64,000 nt of DNA, from NCBI GenBank assembly GCA_002844335.1, contig CP019154.1, positions 1,302,001-1,366,000 on the forward strand, written 5' to 3'. Made by a program: the position numbers and the translations under genes. Shown here in pieces: positions 16,479-23,897 of this stretch (position 1 is the stretch's first letter; the number at the start of each line of letters is the position of its first letter). The notes beneath the pieces are model-generated. The model had not been told where the DNA came from, did not search any database, and saw nothing but the letters and a program-made list of their open reading frames with translations. The stretch comes from Haloarcula taiwanensis (GTDB lineage: Archaea; Halobacteriota; Halobacteria; Halobacteriales; Haloarculaceae).

Positions 16479-16934
16479 CTACAGCTCGGCAAGGCCACGC
16501 AGGACCGTGTCGAGAGCCGACGCGACCCCGTCGGTGTCGCCGACCACAGTCGCCGCCCGAACACGACATCGCTGGTCGACGACGAACACCGCTCGCTGCC
16601 CGTGTCCGTCCTGCATTCGGACGCCGAACTGAGCAGCGACGCCGTGGGTGTCGGCCAGTAACGGATAGGGAAGCGATAGCGATGCCGCGAGCGACCGACA
16701 GTCGTCGATATCTGCCGCGAGAACGCCGAAGACAGCCACGGCATCCGCTACGCTCGCCCAGTCTGTCTGGGCTAACTCGGTGAGGAGAGTCTGTGAATCG
16801 GGGTCGTCACTGGGAACGAACGCCACAACCGCCGGCGCGCGGTTCGTCGCAGCCGACAGTCGATAGGCACCAACACCTCTGTCAGCGGTCCCTTGCAGAT
16901 CGAAATCGGGGGCAGGGTCACCGGGCGAGAGCAT
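16479..16934 (-). CDS. Peroxiredoxin/AhpC-like thioredoxin-fold protein lacking the peroxidatic cysteine
   Basis: The 151-residue protein starts 'MLSPGDPAPDFDLQGTADRG', a classic peroxiredoxin opening, and 'VVAFVPSDDPDSQTLLTELA' occupies the place where active enzymes have the FxPxxxTxxC motif. No cysteine is there; the only cysteines are in 'IDDCRSLAAS' and 'DQRCRVRAA'. The later 'YPLLADTHGVAAQFGV' and 'RAVFVVDQRCRVRAA' elements are otherwise family-like. It is therefore probably not a thiol peroxidase by the usual mechanism and may be regulatory or degenerate. Confidence 0.7.
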   Translation of the reverse strand: MLSPGDPAPDFDLQGTADRGVGAYRLSAATNRAPAVVAFVPSDDPDSQTLLTELAQTDWASVADAVAVFGVLAADIDDCRSLAASLSLPYPLLADTHGVAAQFGVRMQDGHGQRAVFVVDQRCRVRAATVVGDTDGVASALDTVLRGLAEL

Positions 16935-17102
16935 ACTGAGCGAACGGGAGTGCGGGCCAAAAGTTCCGTGGCCTGACCAAGCGACCGCTCCCCGTGTGGA
17001 GGCAGCGCTATCGGCGCGATGGGAGCAGCCCGACGGTCGGGTTTCGAACGGACTGCGTGTGAGTGACGCCCCGCATGACGGATGTTTCAGTCGCAAAGAA
17101 GC

Positions 17103-17109
17103 TTTATAA
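17103..17109 (+). promoter_or_regulatory. TATA box of the PRC-barrel gene
   Basis: TTTATAA is centred 27 nt before the ATG at 17133, the spacing expected for a leaderless transcript in haloarchaea. This supports the chosen start. Confidence 0.65.
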
Positions 17110-17132
17110 CCCGTCCGACCAACCACCGTCGT

Positions 17133-17438
17133 ATGGGAATGGAGAATCTGCCACAGGAGATTACAGCCCTCGTGGGTCGCGAGGTGTATTCGAAAAACGG
17201 CGTGTTTGTCGGCGAAGTCGAAGACCTCCGGCTGGAACTCGACCGCAAGGAAGTGACAGGGCTGGCACTCCACCAGCTTAACACGGAGCTATTTGACGAA
17301 GAAGTGAACGCGGCACGCGGCGTCATTATTCCGTACCGGTGGGTCCAGGCCGTCGGCGATGTCATCATCGTCAGCGATATCGTCGAACGGCTCCGTCAGC
17401 CCGAGGCCGGCGACGAAGAAGAAGAAGTTCCCGCCTAG
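17133..17438 (+). CDS. PRC-barrel domain protein
   Basis: The 101-residue protein is essentially one PRC-barrel: 'EITALVGREVYSKNGVFVGE', 'VEDLRLELDRKEVTGLAL' and 'VIIPYRWVQAVGDVIIVSD'. PRC-barrels occur in RNA-processing (RimM) and photosynthetic proteins; short archaeal versions are thought to bind RNA or partners, role unknown. The leaderless promoter fits the ATG at 17133. Its TAG overlaps the convergent stop of the DHH protein within CTAG. Confidence 0.85.
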   Translation: MGMENLPQEITALVGREVYSKNGVFVGEVEDLRLELDRKEVTGLALHQLNTELFDEEVNAARGVIIPYRWVQAVGDVIIVSDIVERLRQPEAGDEEEEVPA

Positions 17439-18901
17439 TTGCCGTTCGAACTCTCGCTACTGGAACTATCGACACCCATCGCTTCGAACAGTTTCCGTTT
17501 GACGGCTTCTTCGGTGAGTTCCAGCAGTGTGTCTCTATTGTCGTCGCTCGTATCTAAGCCGGTGAAGATGCCCAGCGGTATCTCGACGCTGGCGTCGGTG
17601 GAGTGGCCCGCAGTCTCGCCCATCCCGCCGAACGCGTCCGACAGCACCTTCCCGATGTTCATCCGGATGTCCTTCGAGCGCGCGGCGAGGTAGATGGTGT
17701 CGTCGGCGATGGCGAACACCGCTGTGGTCGTGATGCCTTCCAGATTCAGGAGGTGCTGGGCTGCCTGCGCTAGCGCGTCGCGGTCCCGGATGAACCCGGC
17801 GTTGGAAACGAGGTGGCTCCCCTGGACCTCGCGGTTCCGGATCGCTTCGGCGAGCACGTCGAGGGTTTCCGGACTCATCGACGGCGACTCGACCTGTTCG
17901 AGGGTGTCGTGGTCGGCGAACGGGTACAGGTACGCCGCGGCGGTCAGGTCCGCCGGCGTCGTGTCCCGCTTGAAATCCAGCGTTTCGGCGCGGATTCCGT
18001 ACAGCAGCGCCGTGGCGACACTCTGGTCGAGATTGAGGTCCAGCTCCTGGATATACTTCGTCAGAATCGTCGACGTGGCCGAGATGTTCGGCCGGATGTC
18101 GGAGAAGGTGGCGTCGTGTTCCAGTTCGTGTTCGTGCTCGTAGTGGTCGACGACGATGTCGACCGAGTCGATAGCCGGTTCGCCGCCCTTGGCAACGTCC
18201 ACCAGTGCGAACGTATCGTACTCGTCGAGGTCCACATCCTCGTTCGATGTCAGTTCGATACCGAGGAGATTGACGAACGCGCGGTTCTCCTGGTGACCGA
18301 TTTCTCCCTCGTAGATGATGTCGGCCTCGACATCGCGGCTCGCGGCGATGGCCCGCAACGCGGCGGCCGAGGCGATGGAGTCCGGGTCCGGCGACCGGTG
18401 AATCAGAATCGCCATACGCTCTTCGGTCCCGTCGATGACATCGCCCAGCTGTGAGGCCTTGTACTCAAGTTCGCCCGTTTCGAGCGCCCGGAGCGCAGAG
18501 TCCGCGATGACCGCGGAAGGGTTGATGACTATATCGGCACCAAGTTCAGTAAGGTCGTCGGCCGACACCGGGTCGTCGGCGCGAGCGACGATGAACTGTT
18601 CGCCGCCGGACTCGCGGATGTTTTGGACTGCTTCGGCGTTGGCGTTCACGTCCGGGGACATGATGAGAACAACGTCGCGGTCGGCAACTGTTTGAGCGAC
18701 GTCAGTCTCGCAGATGTCGGCTTGCTGTGCGTTGAGGTCCTGATCACGGAGCGCCTCGACTCGCCCCTCGTCCGCGTCGAGGATGAGTACGTCTTTCCCC
18801 TCCTCGACGAGTTCTTCCGCCACGGCGTGGCCAACACTCCCACACCCGAGGATGGCGTAGGTCGACATAGAGGCCATCGTGATGCCGCTGGCTGTGCTCA
18901 T
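17435..18901 (-). CDS. TrkA-N (Rossmann) plus DHH/DHHA1 phosphoesterase fusion protein
   Basis: The 488-residue protein starts with a Rossmann NAD-binding domain ('YAILGCGSVGHAVAEELVEE', ~12-130), followed by a DHH-type phosphoesterase ('MAILIHRSPDPDSIASAAAL' for motif I; 'VVDHYEHEHELEHD' as motif III, DHY rather than DHH; 'LLYGIRAETLDF' as motif IV with Glu for Asp) and a C-terminal DHHA1 domain ('DAFGGMGETAGHST'). DHH members degrade short RNAs or cyclic di-AMP; the RCK-like domain suggests ligand-responsive control, possibly linked to potassium. An alternative start is ATG 18868 (MSTYAILG). It overlaps the PRC-barrel gene by 4 nt, convergent. Confidence 0.82.
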   Translation of the reverse strand: MSTASGITMASMSTYAILGCGSVGHAVAEELVEEGKDVLILDADEGRVEALRDQDLNAQQADICETDVAQTVADRDVVLIMSPDVNANAEAVQNIRESGGEQFIVARADDPVSADDLTELGADIVINPSAVIADSALRALETGELEYKASQLGDVIDGTEERMAILIHRSPDPDSIASAAALRAIAASRDVEADIIYEGEIGHQENRAFVNLLGIELTSNEDVDLDEYDTFALVDVAKGGEPAIDSVDIVVDHYEHEHELEHDATFSDIRPNISATSTILTKYIQELDLNLDQSVATALLYGIRAETLDFKRDTTPADLTAAAYLYPFADHDTLEQVESPSMSPETLDVLAEAIRNREVQGSHLVSNAGFIRDRDALAQAAQHLLNLEGITTTAVFAIADDTIYLAARSKDIRMNIGKVLSDAFGGMGETAGHSTDASVEIPLGIFTGLDTSDDNRDTLLELTEEAVKRKLFEAMGVDSSSSESSNGN

Positions 18902-19114
18902 TAGTGTCTGTATCGCTTGGCGTCAAGCCTCTTTAATGCCAGCTATTTCCCCAATAACTGGGAACGTCCACCAGACAGGCTGGCCTGAGAGGCCGTCAAC
19001 CGTCGTTCAGAACCGTCACAGGAGTGCCCCGGTTCTTACCACAGTCAATCGCCGCTAGCCGAGTGTTGTGTGCAAGAATCGTGAGACCGACCGACACGAG
19101 GCGTCCGAATGAAA

Positions 19115-19125
19115 ACCTATTTTAC
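19115..19125 (+). promoter_or_regulatory. TATA-like element of tRNA-Lys
   Basis: CCTATTTTACC lies about 30 nt upstream of the tRNA 5' end, the normal distance for an archaeal promoter. The surrounding 250 bp hold no gene. Confidence 0.45.
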
Positions 19126-19152
19126 CAGGCCGTCCAGAGCAATGAGTGCACT

Positions 19153-19226
19153 GGGCCGGTAGCTCAGTCTGGCAGAGCGACGGCCTCTTAAGCCGTCGGT
19201 CGAGGGTTCAAATCCCTTCCGGCCCG
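19153..19226 (+). tRNA. tRNA-Lys (anticodon CTT)
   Basis: A complete cloverleaf is readable: acceptor stem GGGCCGG/CCGGCCC, D arm GCTC...GAGC, anticodon stem ACGGC/GCCGT with loop CTCTTAA (anticodon CTT, lysine AAG), and T arm GAGGG-TTCAAAT-CCCTT (one G-U pair). The discriminator is G; CCA is not encoded. The 3' end is repeated 111 bp downstream, a sign of past site-specific integration at this tRNA. Confidence 0.96.
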
Positions 19227-19335
19227 CTTCTGCGAGGAATAGACCCGACGAGCGAAGCGTCCACGGAGGGATTTGAATGACGGCACGAGCGAGTGTCAAT
19301 GAGCGATGTGCAGGTGGTTCAAATCCCTTCCGGCC
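19205..19335 (+). repeat. tRNA-Lys 3'-end direct repeat (candidate attL/attR remnant)
   Basis: GGTTCAAATCCCTTCCGGCC occurs at 19205-19224 inside the tRNA and identically at 19316-19335. A third, inverted fragment (AGGGATTTGAA, 19267-19277) lies between them. Exact copies of a tRNA 3' end bracketing a short interval are typical of attachment sites left by tyrosine-recombinase elements. Here the interval is ~110 bp and holds no integrase, so only a scar remains. Confidence 0.6.
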
Positions 19336-19350
19336 TGTCAGACGGGCACG

Positions 19351-19791
19351 TCAGCCATTCAGCCGCTTTCGCATCTTGACGTGTGGAATGCCTGCTTCCT
19401 CGAATTCGTCACTAACTGTCTCGTAGCCAAGTTGTGCATAAAACGGCTCGACACGAGTCTGTGCGTGAAGCTTGAGCACTGTTGCGCCGTCGTCACGCGC
19501 GGCGTCTTCGACGGCTCGCATCAGTGCTGTCCCGACGCCATCGTCCCGATAGGGCTCGCGGACCGCGACCCGCTCGACCTTGCCGACCGTGGGTTCAGGA
19601 AACCGGAGCCGGGCAGTGCCGACTGGATACTCGCCGTCACAGGCCAGAAACTGAACGGCGTCCGAGTCGTTCCCGTCGAGTTCTTCCGCCTCAGAAACAC
19701 CCTGTTCCTCGACGAACACCGCCTTTCGAACGGCAGTTGCTGCATCTGCGAATGTCTCCCAGGTGCCGACCTCGACTTCTAAGTCACTCAT
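19351..19791 (-). CDS. GNAT family N-acetyltransferase (ElaA/YjcF-like)
   Basis: The 146-residue protein has 'RKAVFVEEQGVSEAEELDGN' near the N-terminus, a marker of the ElaA/YjcF subgroup, then 'VERVAVREPYRDDGVGTALM' (acetyl-CoA loop) and 'VLKLHAQTRVEPFYAQLGYE'. These enzymes acetylate unknown small or protein substrates. It sits directly beyond the duplicated tRNA-Lys end, on the opposite strand. Confidence 0.85.
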   Translation of the reverse strand: MSDLEVEVGTWETFADAATAVRKAVFVEEQGVSEAEELDGNDSDAVQFLACDGEYPVGTARLRFPEPTVGKVERVAVREPYRDDGVGTALMRAVEDAARDDGATVLKLHAQTRVEPFYAQLGYETVSDEFEEAGIPHVKMRKRLNG

Positions 19792-19878
19792 GGCCGCAGG
19801 TTCGAGCGGGTCCCCTGTATGTGCTGTTACTGAGAACCGCCGAAACCATCAACACAGACCCGGGTGTAGCGGGCATGC

Positions 19879-20103
19879 ATGACGTACGACTACGCTCGTG
19901 ACCACGAGCACGAACTGTCGGCGGAGTATCTGTACGCCTCTGACGCGGAGGTCCTGGGAATCTACGACGCCGATGACGCTCTACAGGTCGACGTGGCGGT
20001 CATCTGCCCCGAGTGCAGCGAGACACTCCGTCTGGAGACGACCGTCGACAAAGTCACGTCGTCCGGGACGGAGCTGCCGCTGGACGAAGACTACTACGAC
20101 TGA
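19879..20103 (+). CDS. Small acidic protein with one CxxC, 74 aa
   Basis: The 74-residue protein (starts MTYDYARDHEHELSAEYLYA) carries a single 'ICPECSETL' knuckle, so two protomers or a partner would be needed for a zinc site. Codon use is typical of the genome. No family is recognised. It is followed by another cysteine-rich miniprotein at 20155. Confidence 0.6.
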   Translation: MTYDYARDHEHELSAEYLYASDAEVLGIYDADDALQVDVAVICPECSETLRLETTVDKVTSSGTELPLDEDYYD

Positions 20104-20154
20104 CCGCCAAGTCCCGAAATAATTTTTTCCGCGGCGCGAGTACAGCGGGTCGCT

Positions 20155-20271
20155 ATGTCCGACTTCGATACGTTCGAGTGTTCGAGTTGTGGTGAGTCGT
20201 TCAAAGCGTACCCCGACGCGAATGCGGCACAGAAAGAAGCGTGTAGTCCGGTCTGCGAAACCGCGTCGTAG
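20155..20271 (+). CDS. Zinc-ribbon miniprotein, 38 aa
   Basis: This very short gene encodes 'FECSSCGESF' and 'KEACSPVCETAS', i.e. two CxxC-like pairs (C-2x-C and C-3x-C) that could bind one zinc. An AATAATTTTTT element about 32 nt upstream can serve as TATA box for a leaderless mRNA starting at the ATG. Haloarchaea encode many such mu-proteins; functions are mostly unknown. Confidence 0.6.
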   Translation: MSDFDTFECSSCGESFKAYPDANAAQKEACSPVCETAS

Positions 20272-20289
20272 TCGACTGCGGGCTTTTCC

Positions 20290-21774
20290 TTAGCTGTCGG
20301 GGCTGTAGTTAGGCGCTTCGTCCGTAATCATCACGTCGTGTGGGTGACTCTCCTGCTGTCCCGCGGCAGAGACCCGCACGAACTCGGCACGTTGCTTGAA
20401 CTCGGGAATCGTCTCGGCCCCGACATAGCCCATCCCGGACTGCATCCCGCCGACGAGCTGGTGGAGTTCGGAGGCCAGCGAGCCCTTGTACGGCGTCGCG
20501 GCCTCGACACCCTCGGGGACGAACTCTTCGCCCTCCTCGTCGTCCTTGAGATAGCGGTCGCCGCCGCCTTCGTTCATCGCGCCGACGCTGCCCATCCCGC
20601 GGTACTGCTTGTACTTCTTGCCGTTCATCGTGATGACGCGGCCCGGGGCCTCGTCGGTGCCGGCGAAGTACGAGCCGAGCATGACCGCGTCCGCGCCGGC
20701 GGCGATGGCCTTGATGGCGTCCCCGGAGTAGCGGATGCCGCCGTCGGCGATGACCGGCACGTCGTGCTGGCTCGCCACGTCGGCGACCTGCGCGACGGCA
20801 GTGATCTGAGGCATTCCCGAACCCGTGACCACGCGAGTCGTACAGATAGAACCGGGACCGATTCCCACCTTGACGCCGTCGGCGAAGTCGACGACGGCCT
20901 CGGCGGCCTCCCGGGTCCCGATATTGCCGACGACCACGTCGGCGTCGACTTCGGCCTTAATCTCGCGGGCGCTCTCGATGACGTTCGCGTTGTGGGCGTG
21001 CGCACAGTCGATGAACAGGATATCGGCGCCAGCCTCGTCCGCGACCTGCGCGCGGTCCATCTCGAAGGGGCCGACAGCCGCGCCACAGCGGAGCGAGCCG
21101 TCGTGATCGCGGGCGGCCTGGTCGTACTCGCGACGCTGGAGGATGCCCTGCATCGTGACCAGCCCGACGAGTCGGTTCTCGCCGTCGACGATGGGGACGC
21201 GCTCGATCTTGTGGTCGTACATCAGCTCCAGCGCTTCGCGGGGCGTCACGTCTTCGGGGGCGGTGACGACTTCGTCGGTCATCGCGTCCGTGACGGCGTC
21301 GTCCTCCCCGACTTCGAGGTACGGGCGGATGTCAGTCCCGGAGATTATGCCAAGCACTTCGCCGCTGTCGTCGTCGACGACCGGCGCGCCAGAAACGCCC
21401 TCCCGTTCCATCATCTCGTCGACCTCGCGCACGGTCTGGTTCGGGCTGGCTGTCACGACGTCGCGGATAATGAGTTCGTCGGCGCGTTTGACCCGCTCGA
21501 TTTCGGTCGCCATCTGATCGGCGTTCATGTTGCGGTGGAGGACACCGATACCGCCCTGCCGCGCCATCGCGATCGCCATGTCACTCTCGGTGACGGTGTC
21601 CATCGCCGCGGAGAGGACAGGGACGGTCAGTTCGACCGACTTCGAGACCCGCGTCGTCGTGTCTGCCTCGTCTGGTTCGACGCGAGACTCCTTGGGTCTG
21701 AGGAGTACGTCGTCGAACGTCAGCGCCTCCGGTACTCGGAGCTTCTCTGAGAAAGGCTCGGAATCGTTCGCCAT
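20290..21774 (-). CDS. guaB: IMP dehydrogenase
   Basis: The 494-residue enzyme oxidises IMP to XMP with NAD, the committed step to GMP. The catalytic loop 'GIGPGSICTTRVVTGSGMPQ' carries the active-site Cys. Two CBS domains (~95-215, e.g. 'DVVTASPNQTVREVDEMM' and 'DVTPREALELMYDHKIERVP') are inserted in the barrel as usual. 'KYKQYRGMGSVGAM' is the flap. The ATG at 21774 (MANDSEPFSEKLRVPEALTF) matches the family N-terminus; the longer frame is rejected. Confidence 0.96.
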   Translation of the reverse strand: MANDSEPFSEKLRVPEALTFDDVLLRPKESRVEPDEADTTTRVSKSVELTVPVLSAAMDTVTESDMAIAMARQGGIGVLHRNMNADQMATEIERVKRADELIIRDVVTASPNQTVREVDEMMEREGVSGAPVVDDDSGEVLGIISGTDIRPYLEVGEDDAVTDAMTDEVVTAPEDVTPREALELMYDHKIERVPIVDGENRLVGLVTMQGILQRREYDQAARDHDGSLRCGAAVGPFEMDRAQVADEAGADILFIDCAHAHNANVIESAREIKAEVDADVVVGNIGTREAAEAVVDFADGVKVGIGPGSICTTRVVTGSGMPQITAVAQVADVASQHDVPVIADGGIRYSGDAIKAIAAGADAVMLGSYFAGTDEAPGRVITMNGKKYKQYRGMGSVGAMNEGGGDRYLKDDEEGEEFVPEGVEAATPYKGSLASELHQLVGGMQSGMGYVGAETIPEFKQRAEFVRVSAAGQQESHPHDVMITDEAPNYSPDS

Positions 21775-22186
21775 GTAAATCGTCCACGACGGCCCGGCAA
21801 AAGCGTTGCGAGACTCGGCGCTACGTGGGGTTCGATGCCACACCTGTCCTCGGCAGCACTTCCAGAAATCCGCTCCTGACCACTCATTTGTCACACCCTG
21901 CTGTTGAAGGTGAGACATCCGTCCACAAACGACGGGGTATTCCGGAAAAACGGTGGCGCATGTGCGCAGTTCTCACGCAACGATTATGTGCGAATGAAGG
22001 ATAATTAAAAACATGCGACTCACCGAACCCGCACGGAACGGTACTGCCCGTCAGATGACGTCCACAGCGTCGGGCAACACAACGTTCACGTGGTTCGGTA
22101 ACAAGTTCTGGCAAGCCTGTCGTGTTCGTCAGGACCGAGTGAGAACTTCCCGACGAGAGTTGGGTTACGCTCGACCGTAACACGAC
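21775..22186. other. 412-bp intergenic region with AT-rich element and hairpin; no convincing gene
   Basis: The region contains a TATA-like ATAATTAAAA (22001-22010). A 55-codon frame starts at 22013 but has poor codon bias and an Arg-rich unfamiliar product. A nested hairpin is present: AAGTTCT (22103-22109) pairs with AGAACTT (22142-22148), and CCTG (22116-22119) with CAGG (22130-22133) inside it. A short ncRNA from ~22030 or a long 5' UTR of the gene at 22187 are both possible; neither is demonstrated. Confidence 0.4.
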
Positions 22187-23074
22187 ATGAGTATCTCCAG
22201 ACACCCGATTGCTCTCGACATCGAGCAGCAGGTCGGCCGCGGTGGTCGGCTACTGGCGACTGTCATGGGTCTCCCCCTCGTCGACGGCATTTTCCCGGTA
22301 CTCGTCCTTGCAGGGGCACTTTCGACCTGGATGGGCGTCCTTGAAGTGGGCTTGCTCGTCTTCGGCGGATCGGCCACTGTTGCCGTCGTGTTAGCCGAAC
22401 TCGAAGGCGGCCCCCGACAGCAGGCGCGCTCGGTCCTCATCATCGGCGCTGTGTTGATGCCGATTGCGCTCGTTGAAGCAGCCCTTGCGCCGACGATCGC
22501 CGGGATCGTCAAACTGGCGACCCTCGAACGCTTCGCCGGCCTCGTCATCCTCGCAATCGCCGCACAGACCGCAAGCGCCCGCATCGGCGAGTACCTCCCG
22601 CGGCCGGCCGTTATCGTCATGCTCGGCCTGCTAGCCAGCCTCGACCCCGCGGGCGCAAAGCTGGTCACCGCCATCGAACCCGGCGTCTTGCTCCGCGCCG
22701 CCGCTACCACCGGCGTCGGTATCGGCTTCGCCTTGGCTGTCGCGCTGGCGAGTCCGTGGCTCCGCAACGCCGTCGACATCGACCGGTTCCGCTTCGGTAG
22801 CGCTGTCGCGCTCGGCGTCCTCGCCCTTTCTGTTCTCGGCGTGATGCCGACCGACGCGCCAGTGGCACTGGCTGTGCTCGCCGTCACGGCGCTGCTGTCG
22901 TTCGACCCGGAAAACGCCCGCACGCGCCACACGGAATACCGACCTGACGCCGTGGACCTCACCGCTGCCTTCGCCGACGGCGGCGCGTCACAGGGCGTCG
23001 CCGCCGACGAACAGACCGACGAAGGAGCTGCGGTCGAGTACGAACCCGAGCAGGAACGCGCCCCGTGGCTGTGA
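22187..23074 (+). CDS. Haloarchaeal multi-pass membrane protein (DUF5794-like)
   Basis: The 295-residue protein has about seven hydrophobic helices, each rich in Gly/Ala/Val, and an acidic C-terminal tail of ~60 residues containing 'EPEQERAPWL' at the very end. From memory it belongs to a haloarchaea-specific family (DUF5794), and the following gene encodes a protein I remember as DUF5795; the pairing supports that. No transport or enzyme motif is visible. It is separated by 41 nt from the next gene and probably cotranscribed. Confidence 0.65.
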   Translation: MSISRHPIALDIEQQVGRGGRLLATVMGLPLVDGIFPVLVLAGALSTWMGVLEVGLLVFGGSATVAVVLAELEGGPRQQARSVLIIGAVLMPIALVEAALAPTIAGIVKLATLERFAGLVILAIAAQTASARIGEYLPRPAVIVMLGLLASLDPAGAKLVTAIEPGVLLRAAATTGVGIGFALAVALASPWLRNAVDIDRFRFGSAVALGVLALSVLGVMPTDAPVALAVLAVTALLSFDPENARTRHTEYRPDAVDLTAAFADGGASQGVAADEQTDEGAAVEYEPEQERAPWL

Positions 23075-23115
23075 CGAGGGAGAACTTTTAGGCCCATCAG
23101 GCCCGGCTGTCCGGT

Positions 23116-23343
23116 ATGAGCGACAATCGCGTGGTCCAGGGACGGATGCAGACCCCTGAGAGCCTAGCCGAACTCATCGAAGGCGAGGACGTCATGGACG
23201 CAGAACCGATCGAAGACGCCGATTCCGACTGTCCGGAATGTGGTGAAAACGTCATCTCTGTAGGTTACATGCCCTCTGCACTGGAATTTGTTACTGGATA
23301 CAAGTGCCAGGAGTGCGACTGGGCCGACACCGACCGCGACTGA
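23116..23343 (+). CDS. Zinc-ribbon protein, 75 aa (DUF5795-like)
   Basis: The product has two CxxC knuckles, 'DCPECGENV' and 'KCQECDW', 25-30 residues apart, forming a probable single zinc ribbon after an acidic N-terminal segment. It follows the membrane-protein gene and precedes tRNA-Trp. No specific function is known; protein-protein or nucleic-acid contact is possible. Confidence 0.7.
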   Translation: MSDNRVVQGRMQTPESLAELIEGEDVMDAEPIEDADSDCPECGENVISVGYMPSALEFVTGYKCQECDWADTDRD

Positions 23344-23367
23344 TCGCCGTCTGCCAATCGAAATCCC

Positions 23368-23374
23368 TTTAATG
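23368..23374 (+). promoter_or_regulatory. TATA box of tRNA-Trp
   Basis: TTTAATG lies 24-30 nt upstream of the tRNA 5' end, correct for an archaeal tRNA promoter. Confidence 0.5.
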
Positions 23375-23397
23375 CGAGTCGGCTTACGCCGGAGTGC

Positions 23398-23578
23398 GGG
23401 GTCGTGGCCTAGTCCGGGAAGGCGGCTGACTCCAGAGGCCACGCGCCTGGGACGACACTTCGAGGGCTGATATACTGAGCGGCCGGCTGATCACCGGTTC
23501 GCGACGATGACCCTCTGGAGTTCCGAGGCGCAGGACGGAGATATCAGCCGATCGGGGGTTCAAATCCCTCCGACCCCA
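23398..23578 (+). tRNA. tRNA-Trp (anticodon CCA) with 107-nt intron
   Basis: Exon 1 (23398-23435) and exon 2 (23543-23578) fold into a cloverleaf with acceptor stem GGGGTCG/CGACCCC, anticodon stem GCTGA/TCAGC and loop CTCCAGA (anticodon CCA). The exon-intron borders form a bulge-helix-bulge: helix CTCC/GGAG flanked by 3-nt bulges AGA and ATA, cut after the second base of each. A split between positions 37 and 38 is the known arrangement in haloarchaeal tRNA-Trp. The endonuclease is not in this window, but the RtcB ligase is (48403-49875). Confidence 0.95.
23436..23542 (+). ncRNA. tRNA-Trp intron containing box C/D guide RNA
   Basis: The intron has sequence 'GGCTGATAT' followed by a D-type CTGA, antisense to the 3' anticodon stem of its own host, and 'CGATGACCCTCTGGAGT', a C-like box followed by nucleotides antisense to the anticodon region ACTCCAGAG. 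This matches the established haloarchaeal system in which the tRNA-Trp intron guides 2'-O-methylation of C34 and U39. The box sequences fit imperfectly, so exact boundaries of the C/D particle are uncertain. Confidence 0.85.
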
Positions 23579-23897
23579 TTCCTTATAAAAACAAAGCAGT
23601 GGATTCCGCTGCTTTCGCTTCACTATTCGAGAGCGGCCGATAACTCCGGCGTCATTAGTGGGTGAGCCGCGCGAGTCTCAACCACCGCCTACCACAGGGC
23701 TGTCGTGAGGTCTGTGTTCGGGTCATCGGGGACAGCGACCAGTGATGCCCTACCCGACGACAGCCGGGGTATCAAACATGACACCGGGAATCACGCCGAA
23801 GATTGCGCCGAGACATGGTTCGGCAGGTGATCTATTGGGTCTCTATGTGTGTGAGGGGAGGGCGTTCATGAGTCGGTCTGCCCTCTGAGTTGGAGTT
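23579..23897. other. 319-bp region without recognisable gene
   Basis: Between tRNA-Trp and the broken pilin gene no open frame with haloarchaeal codon bias is seen on either strand. No tRNA-end repeat or transposon end was found. It may hold decayed coding sequence. Confidence 0.4.

Noticed and set aside
20338-21750. Long plus-strand open frame (470 codons) opposite guaB
   Set aside because: It is antisense to a complete IMP dehydrogenase with all motifs; its product is rich in Arg/His/Asp repeats typical of GC-biased shadow frames.
22013-22180. 55-codon ORF in the gap after guaB
   Set aside because: GC content at third positions is far below that of neighbouring genes and the Arg-rich product has no family resemblance; kept only as part of the intergenic description.
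22165-23097. 310-codon minus-strand frame opposite the membrane protein at 22187
   Set aside because: Ser/Ala/Arg/Thr-rich low-complexity product, a common artefact in the antisense frame of acidic membrane protein genes.
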